Shown piece after piece: positions 59,163-64,000 of a stretch of DNA of 64,000 nt (position 1 is its first letter; the number at the start of each line of letters is the position of its first letter). The stretch spans positions 4,052 through 68,051 of the forward strand of contig CAJKUH010000012.1 in the NCBI GenBank assembly GCA_905203045.1, written 5' to 3'. The DNA comes from an uncultured Eggerthella sp. (GTDB taxonomy: Bacteria > Actinomycetota > Coriobacteriia > Coriobacteriales > Eggerthellaceae). The notes beneath the pieces are model-generated. The model saw only the letters and a program-made list of their open reading frames with translations. It searched no databases and was not told where the DNA came from. A program made the position numbers and the translations under genes.

Positions 59163-60470
59163 TTAGTCGAGCTTTGCGAAGGCTTGGTCGAGGTCCCAGA
59201 TGATGTCTTCGGCGTTTTCGGTGCCGATGGAAAGGCGGATGGTGGAAGGCGTGATGCCCTGGTCGGCGAGCTCGGCTTCGGTGAGCTGGGAGTGCGTGGT
59301 AGAAGCCGGGTGGATTACCAGGCTCTTAACATCTGCTACGTTGGCCAGCAGCGAGAAGATCTGCAGGTTGTCGATGAACTTCCAAGCTGCTTCCTTGCCG
59401 CCTTCGATCTCGAACGTGAAGATGGATGCGCCTCCGTTGGGGAAGTACTTTTCGTACAGCTCGTGGTCGGGGTGGTCGGGCAGGCTGGGGTGGTTCACCT
59501 TGGTGACGTGGGGGTTCTTAAGCAGGTACTCCACAACCTTCTTGGTATTTTCCACATGGCGGTCTACGCGCAGGGAAAGCGTTTCGGTGCCCTGCAGCAG
59601 GATCCAAGCGTTGAAGGGGGAAATGCAGGGGCCTTCGTCGCGGAGCAGGATGGCGCGCACATACGTTACAAACGCTGCGGGGCCTGCTGCTTCAGCGAAG
59701 GAAACGCCGTGGTAGCTGGGGTTGGGCTCGGCGATGGGAGCGTACTTGCCGCTTGCCTTCCAGTCGAAGTTGCCGCCGTCTACGATTACGCCGCCAAGGG
59801 AAGAACCGTGGCCGCCGATGAACTTGGTGGCAGAGTGAACCACGATGTTGGCGCCATGCTCAAGCGGGCGGAACAGGTACGGGGTGCCGAAGGTGTTGTC
59901 CACCACAACGGGCAGGCCATGCTTCTTGGCGATTTCGGAAATAGCGTCGATGTTGGGGATGTCGGAGTTGGGGTTGCCCAGAGTTTCAAGGTAGATGGCC
60001 TTGGTGTTTTCCTTGATGGCGCCTTCGACTTCTGCCAGGTTGTGGGCATCGACGAACGTGGTTTCAACGCCGAACTGGGAAATGGTGTGCTCCAAGAAGT
60101 TGAAAGAGCCGCCGTAGATGGTTTTCTGGGCAACGATGTGGTCGCCTGCCTGGGCAAGTGCCTGAATGGTGAGGGTGATGGCTGCAGCGCCGGATGCTAC
60201 TGCCAGGCCGGCAACGCCGCCTTCGAGTGCTGCGATGCGGTCTTCGAACACGCCCTGAGTGGAATTGGTAAGGCGGCCGTAGATGTTGCCGGCATCCGCC
60301 AGGCCGAAGCGATCGGCTGCGTGCTGTGAGTTACGGAACACGTAGCTGGTGGTTTGGTAGATGGGCACTGCACGGGAGTCGGATGCGGGGTCTGCCTCTT
60401 CCTGGCCAACGTGCAGGGCAAGGGTGTCAAACTGGAATTCATGTTCGGGGTTGTTTACGAACTGGCTCAT
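59163..60470 (-). CDS. metY: O-acetylhomoserine sulfhydrylase
   Basis: The enzyme makes homocysteine from O-acetylhomoserine and sulfide (or cystathionine-type substrates) with PLP. The 435-residue protein has the Cys/Met-metabolism PLP lysine K216 in HSATKFIGGHG, YGRLTNSTQ near the N-terminus and DNTFGTPYL. Its length (about 430) favours MetY over MetB/MetC (about 390), as these carry an extra insertion. With the YxjH-like gene it forms a homocysteine-to-methionine pair. AAAGGAAC precedes the ATG. The leader of about 120 bases contains GAAG-N7-CTTC but no recognisable SAM riboswitch. Confidence 0.92.
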   Translation of the reverse strand: MSQFVNNPEHEFQFDTLALHVGQEEADPASDSRAVPIYQTTSYVFRNSQHAADRFGLADAGNIYGRLTNSTQGVFEDRIAALEGGVAGLAVASGAAAITLTIQALAQAGDHIVAQKTIYGGSFNFLEHTISQFGVETTFVDAHNLAEVEGAIKENTKAIYLETLGNPNSDIPNIDAISEIAKKHGLPVVVDNTFGTPYLFRPLEHGANIVVHSATKFIGGHGSSLGGVIVDGGNFDWKASGKYAPIAEPNPSYHGVSFAEAAGPAAFVTYVRAILLRDEGPCISPFNAWILLQGTETLSLRVDRHVENTKKVVEYLLKNPHVTKVNHPSLPDHPDHELYEKYFPNGGASIFTFEIEGGKEAAWKFIDNLQIFSLLANVADVKSLVIHPASTTHSQLTEAELADQGITPSTIRLSIGTENAEDIIWDLDQAFAKLD

Positions 60471-60997
60471 GGCGAGTTCCTTTCTTATGTGGAAGCGGGT
60501 GTTGCGTGTTTGCTAGCAGAACGAAGTAAACCGCTTCAATTCCTACGGGTCAATGGGAAAAGGGGTATATAGCCATTTGCATATTGGACAACAGGGGTTA
60601 AGCGCTGCCTATATCGACCTTTTATCAGGAGAAACGCTTTGTTTTTGCACTGGTTCCATGCTGCTTTCGGAACGCTTTGCCAGGCGACATGGCAGCTGGA
60701 GGCAGACATTTGAAACATGATGGAAACATTTTCTACATTGGCGTTTTGTACTTTGCTGCCGAGGTTGTTCGCATCGGGCGAGACATAATTTCTTGCTATG
60801 GAGGCGCAAGTGCTTGGCCGTTTGCTTTGGCGGGGCGCCCTTGCGTACGGTTTCCCGAAAGCCGCATGCAGGCGGAGCGTTGGGAGGGGAGTGCCATTAT
60901 TTTGCCTGTTGCCGATAGATGTCTGATACGCTTTTGACACGCTTTGTCGTAGAAAATGACAGCGTTTGTCAGTGCCACTATATTCAAGGAGTTCTGC
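60471..60997. other. 527-base divergent gap between metY and the CmpB-type gene
   Basis: No gene is credible. The metY side has TATATA-like DNA (60567-60575 region). The other side has two tandem dyads, TGACA-N5-TGTC(A/G), at 60935 and 60957. The middle (60640-60900) has only weak hairpins such as CGCAAG / CTTGCG near 60812-60845. Confidence 0.6.
60935..60971. promoter_or_regulatory. Two tandem operator-like dyads
   Basis: TGACA-CGCTT-TGTCG (60935-60949) and TGACA-GCGTT-TGTCA (60957-60971) start 22 bp apart, two helical turns. The first overlaps a TTGACA that could be a -35. The pair ends 26 bases before the next start codon. Confidence 0.6.
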
Positions 60998-62539
60998 ATG
61001 GGTGAAGAAAGAGCGCAGGCGGGTAGCCTGCAGAAGCCATCGAAACGAATACGGACAGCGCGGGCATTGGGCATCGTCACAGCCGTGTTCTCTGTGCTGG
61101 GCTTTCTTTCCTTGGTGTTCAACACCATTTTGGTGGGCACGTCAATCCCGGAGCTGCTGGCCGATCCGGCGTTCCTTGCCGAAGCGGAGGACTCGGGCAT
61201 CGTTTCGCTTGTTGCCGCGGTAGGCTTCAGCGGCCTTTCCTCGGCGGAAGCGGTTGCCGCGGTATTCACGCTGGTTGCCTTGTTCTCGGGCTTCGATGCC
61301 CTGACCTGCCTGGTTTCACTGGCAGCAAGTATCGGTATGGTTCGCTCGGTTAAGAACCCGCAGCTGCGTCGCCGCTGCTTTGGCTTGGGGCTGGTAAGCG
61401 GCATCACCTCTCTTCTTACCCTGCGCTTTGTGACAGGCACGCTCCTTGTTGTCGAGTCGGTATTGGTGCATATGCAGCATGTCGAAGACGAAGGCGGGTC
61501 GCAGGCGTATTACGCGGATGGCAAGCATATCGGCTTCATGCGTTTTGTCGAGTTCGCCTCCATTGCGGAAATCATCGTGAACGTGACGCTGCTTTTGTTC
61601 ATCACGAAGTCGGAATCCTACGATGGCGCGTGGTGGATCAACTTCGTGATGCTGCTGATGATGGCAGTGACGCTGTGGATCATCTGGAACCGCAAGAGCC
61701 ATGGCCGCGAGATCATCCTTGCCATGGTTTCGGTGTACTTGGTAATCAACCTGGTGTACTACGTGTCTATGGGCACATTCGACCCCTTCACCTTCATGAT
61801 CAACGCGTTTTGGCCGATTGTCATGTTGGTGTACTTCGGTTTTTCCAAGCAGGCTCGCTACGCCCTTTCGCGTCCGTTCAAGCTGGAAACGCGCGCTGCG
61901 CAACTTGCGGCCGAAGGCAAGCTGTGGAACCCGAAGAGCCTTGCGTTTTGGCGCAACCTGGTGCTGTACTTCTGCATATTCAGCGTTGTGGGCCATTGGA
62001 TGGAATGGTGCGTGTGCTGGCTTATCCGCTGGGGCGTTGTTCCCGGCACGTACGATCCGAATTCCGGTATTTGGCACGACATGCTGAACCCCTTCTTCGT
62101 GTACGGTGCGGCATTTGTGGTTATCGGCCTGATTCTGTTCCCGGTTAAGAACTGGCTTATGAAGGTGACGAAGAACAAGATTCCCGTTGCCCTGGTTATA
62201 AGCTTCTTGGTTAACACGGCGTTCTGCGCGACAATCGAGCTTGCGCTGGGCTTTACGTGCAATTGGCCACCCGATCCGGTTACCGGTGCGCTTCCTTTGT
62301 GGGACTACAGCAACATGGACTTCAACTTCATGGGTCAGATCTGCCTGCTGAACACCACGTTCTTCGGCATTATGGCAACGATCATGACATGGGTGGTGTA
62401 CCCCGCACTGGAAAAGGCGTTTGCCAGGATCCCGAAGGACGTCATGAACATCTTCACGGTGGTCATCATCATGTTCTTCGTTCTGGTTGTGTGCATGTAC
62501 GTTATCAATCTTGACCTTGCCGGCTTGGCAATGGGCTAG
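60998..62539 (+). CDS. Multipass membrane protein with a CmpB-type (PF06541) C-terminal domain
   Basis: The 513-residue protein has about ten membrane segments. The C-terminal half (from about residue 330: LYFCIFSVVGHWMEWCVCWL, then NPFFVYGAAFVVIGLIL and VNTAFCATIELALGF) resembles the putative ABC-transporter permease family often called CmpB. The N-terminal half is a separate group of helices with a tail rich in basic residues. No ATPase gene is adjacent, so an ABC role is uncertain. ATG 60998 has AAGGAG upstream. The gene is monocistronic with a strong terminator, behind two tandem dyads. Confidence 0.75.
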   Translation: MGEERAQAGSLQKPSKRIRTARALGIVTAVFSVLGFLSLVFNTILVGTSIPELLADPAFLAEAEDSGIVSLVAAVGFSGLSSAEAVAAVFTLVALFSGFDALTCLVSLAASIGMVRSVKNPQLRRRCFGLGLVSGITSLLTLRFVTGTLLVVESVLVHMQHVEDEGGSQAYYADGKHIGFMRFVEFASIAEIIVNVTLLLFITKSESYDGAWWINFVMLLMMAVTLWIIWNRKSHGREIILAMVSVYLVINLVYYVSMGTFDPFTFMINAFWPIVMLVYFGFSKQARYALSRPFKLETRAAQLAAEGKLWNPKSLAFWRNLVLYFCIFSVVGHWMEWCVCWLIRWGVVPGTYDPNSGIWHDMLNPFFVYGAAFVVIGLILFPVKNWLMKVTKNKIPVALVISFLVNTAFCATIELALGFTCNWPPDPVTGALPLWDYSNMDFNFMGQICLLNTTFFGIMATIMTWVVYPALEKAFARIPKDVMNIFTVVIIMFFVLVVCMYVINLDLAGLAMG

Positions 62540-62566
62540 CGGCAATCGGTTGGTAAGATCACCTAT

Positions 62567-62604
62567 AAAAGGGGCCCGTGGAGCAGATCCGCGGGCCCCT
62601 TTTT
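62567..62604 (+). terminator. Intrinsic terminator after the CmpB-type gene
   Basis: A 12-bp perfect stem (AAAAGGGGCCCG, 62567-62578, with 62592-62603) is followed by TTTT/AAC; it abuts the next palindrome. Confidence 0.92.
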
Positions 62605-62634
62605 AACAAATTGGGGACTGTCCCCAATTTGTTA
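62604..62634. repeat. Dispersed palindrome, copy 5
   Basis: A perfect 15-1-15 palindrome centred at 62619, with arms TAACAAATTGGGGAC. It overlaps the TAA stop codon (62632-62634) of the minus-strand DNA-metabolism gene, as copy 1 overlaps a stop. Confidence 0.9.
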
Positions 62635-63444
62635 TTTTTGGCGGGCGTGAAGTGAGTTGTTGGGGATGCGCTCCTGCATTTCGGTGATGTTCTTCCAGAG
62701 GCGCTTGGGCATGAAGGCGCGGCGCAGTTCCGGGTGGTATCGGTCTTTGATGGAAACGGTGTCGTAGAAGTGCTTCCAAGCATCGGCCATAAGTGCTTCG
62801 TCGGCGGTTTCTTCCGGCAGGGTAAGGCTGTCGCTTTGCACGAGGGCCCATGCCCCGTTGCGCGACACACCGGCTATGTTGTGCGTTTCGTCGAAGATGA
62901 TGAAAGGCTGCGTGTTGAAGCGCTCGGCGAACCAGCCCATGAGGATGGGCACCACATTTGCCTTAGGGTTGCAGGCGGCAAACCATACGCCGCCCTGCAT
63001 TTCACGGAAACGCAAGAACTGCATCATGCGGTGGCGCTCGTTCGTCACGAAGCGATTCAGCTTAACCAGCGGTTCCACGCACGGGTGCGCCAGTTGCCCC
63101 ATGACGTTGCCGCGTTCTGCCATGGCGTAGCGGATGAACGCGCAGATAGCCATTCCTTTGGAAGGGTCGTCGGAAAGCGAGGCGATGCGCACGGCATCGT
63201 AGGTGCTTCCACCGCAGGTGCGGCACAGTCCGTTTTTCACGCGTTGGGCTATGGCGGGGCTGCTGGGTATGGTTGTAGGCTGCTGCGCCAAGCGAAGCTG
63301 CAGGTTTTCTTCTGTGACGATTTCGCTTGGTACCAGTTTGCGGCGATACGTTTCGAATACCGCGCACAGCAGACCTTCCAATGTGCCGTCGTAAACGAAA
63401 GCATACGACGTGTCCGGTTCGGGGTAGGGCACAGCGCTCACCAT
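62632..63444 (-). CDS. TIGR03915-type DNA-metabolism protein (radical SAM partner)
   Basis: The 270-residue protein begins with a tyrosine-rich segment (YAFVYDGTLEGLLCAVFETYRRK). It has RHRMMQFLRFREMQGGVWFA and MGWFAERFNTQPFIIFDETHNIA, then RYHPELRRAFMPKRLWKNI near the end. This is the TIGR03915 pattern, a family always found beside the TIGR03916 radical SAM protein and tied to uracil-DNA-glycosylase-like domains. The function is thought to be DNA repair or modification but is not shown. It overlaps the radical SAM stop by 7 bases. Its stop codon lies inside dispersed palindrome copy 5. Confidence 0.8.
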   Translation of the reverse strand: MVSAVPYPEPDTSYAFVYDGTLEGLLCAVFETYRRKLVPSEIVTEENLQLRLAQQPTTIPSSPAIAQRVKNGLCRTCGGSTYDAVRIASLSDDPSKGMAICAFIRYAMAERGNVMGQLAHPCVEPLVKLNRFVTNERHRMMQFLRFREMQGGVWFAACNPKANVVPILMGWFAERFNTQPFIIFDETHNIAGVSRNGAWALVQSDSLTLPEETADEALMADAWKHFYDTVSIKDRYHPELRRAFMPKRLWKNITEMQERIPNNSLHARQK

Positions 63445-64000
63445 CCCGGCAGCGGGGAAATGGGGACGGGTTCCGTTTCCCCGCTTCGCGATCGAGCTGG
63501 GAAACGGCTGCCCGTCCCCATTTCCCCAGGAAGATTCAAGTGCGTGGTGAAGGCGGGCAATGCTTGTTTTTCTTTCTTTGGCTGCAGGTCGAAGATGCTC
63601 ATTTGGCCTGGTGCGACCTTGGCACTGCGGCTGCCATGCCTGCCCCCATCGATGGGGGCAGCAAGCTTGGTGCGTAGGACGGCAGGCTCGAACTCTTTGC
63701 TGCAGCCTTGGTATTTGCCTGCGCAGGTTATGAAGTGGCAGGCGCGCTCGAAGGCGATACCGAGCTTTCGCAGTTCTGGTTCGCGCAGGCAGGTGCTGCG
63801 TCGCGCGCGGATGATGTGGCGGGCGCCGCGCGGCCCTATGCCCGGCACGCGCAGCAGCGTTTCAAGGTTTGCGGTATTCACTTCCACGGGAAAGCACTCC
63901 AGGTGGTTCAGCGCCCAGTTGGCCTTTGGGTCGAGCTCCGGATCCAAAAACGGATGCGCCTCGTCAATCAACTCCTTTGCGTCGAACTTATAGAAGCGCA
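63438..64000 (-). CDS. TIGR03916-type radical SAM protein, C-terminal part (5' end outside window)
   Basis: The frame is open to the window edge (from base 63998). The visible 186 residues contain the C-terminal signature FYKFDAKELIDE, LDPELDPKANWALNHLECFPVEVN, a helix-hairpin-helix (LLRVPGIGPRGARHIIRARR) and HFITCAGKYQG. The radical SAM CxxxCxxC motif must lie upstream, off the window. The last 30 or so residues (LPGEMGTGSRFPARSRSGET to the stop) are encoded by a compound inverted repeat, so the native C-terminus may have been lengthened or replaced by an inserted element. Confidence 0.82.
   Translation of the reverse strand, partial: RFYKFDAKELIDEAHPFLDPELDPKANWALNHLECFPVEVNTANLETLLRVPGIGPRGARHIIRARRSTCLREPELRKLGIAFERACHFITCAGKYQGCSKEFEPAVLRTKLAAPIDGGRHGSRSAKVAPGQMSIFDLQPKKEKQALPAFTTHLNLPGEMGTGSRFPARSRSGETEPVPISPLPGW
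63449..63530. repeat. Compound inverted repeat inside the radical SAM gene end
   Basis: GGGGAAATGGGGACGGG (63454-63470) pairs with 63511-63527 over 17 bases, then TTCCGTTTCCC (63471-63481) pairs with 63499-63508. The outer GGGGAC/GTCCCC and AAAT/ATTT words match the dispersed palindrome family. Confidence 0.8.

Noticed and set aside
60471..60700. SAM riboswitch or T-box in the metY leader
   Set aside because: No K-turn, SAM-box core or specifier/antiterminator pattern could be recognised in the leader of about 120 bases.

Overview
The window reads as the chromosome of a high-GC, Gram-positive anaerobe. The best fit is an Actinomycetota of the Coriobacteriia/Eggerthellaceae type. This placement is inferred from gene content and was not tested by any search. 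The clues are two sets of BadF-type radical-dehydratase activases, a UbiD/UbiX pair, a PerR-rubrerythrin oxidative-stress unit, a sortase-type SpaA surface protein, a Bce-type peptide-resistance module and uniformly GC-rich codon use. No tRNA, rRNA, CRISPR array, prophage or intact insertion sequence was seen.

Layout. 1-10 kb: the tail of a membrane protein, then ubiD-ubiX, a fluoroacetate-dehalogenase-type hydrolase, a nitroreductase, nadE, a LysR regulator and a MaoC / VOC / ketopantoate-reductase-like row. 10-11.4 kb: a frameshifted DUF3800 gene and a structured region with one small ORF. 11.4-19.1 kb: the arginine genes argC-argJ-argB-argD-argG-argH, with hairpin-rich gaps. 19.3-26.4 kb: a class A penicillin-binding protein, a lipoprotein, a U32 peptidase-like protein and tyrS. 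26.8-29.3 kb: perR-rubrerythrin and an RNA m5U methyltransferase. 29.4-37.4 kb: a BceRS/BceAB-like module and a MarR-controlled MFS exporter fused to CBS domains. 37.8-41.1 kb: a three-gene activase/DUF2229 operon. 41.3-44.6 kb: a large SpaA surface protein. 45-49.4 kb: a thiol cluster (cysK, glutamate-cysteine ligase, Rrf2 regulator, gamma-glutamyl hydrolase) and a TetR gene. 49.4-54.1 kb: a 1551-residue protein that appears to fuse the same modules as the 37.8-41.1 kb operon, with the activase duplicated. 54.2-57.3 kb: a phasin-like protein, a UbiB/ABC1 kinase and a membrane protein. 57.5-60.5 kb: two methionine genes (YxjH/MetE-like and metY). 61-64 kb: a CmpB-type membrane protein and a TIGR03915/TIGR03916-type DNA-metabolism pair that runs off the window.

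The most unusual signals are not single genes. (1) Many intergenic gaps hold long imperfect inverted repeats. Two of them, 20 kb apart and on opposite strands, lie just downstream of stop codons and share a 25-nt tail that matches at 24 positions. (2) At least five copies of a perfect 31-33 bp palindrome with a GGGAC-N-GTCCC core are scattered between genes, and a compound relative is built into the 3' end of a coding sequence. (3) One activase/DUF2229 system appears both as three separate genes and as one giant fusion. (4) Several clean operator-like dyads mark likely regulons: upstream of ubiD, the dehalogenase, perR, marR, cysK and the CmpB-type gene.
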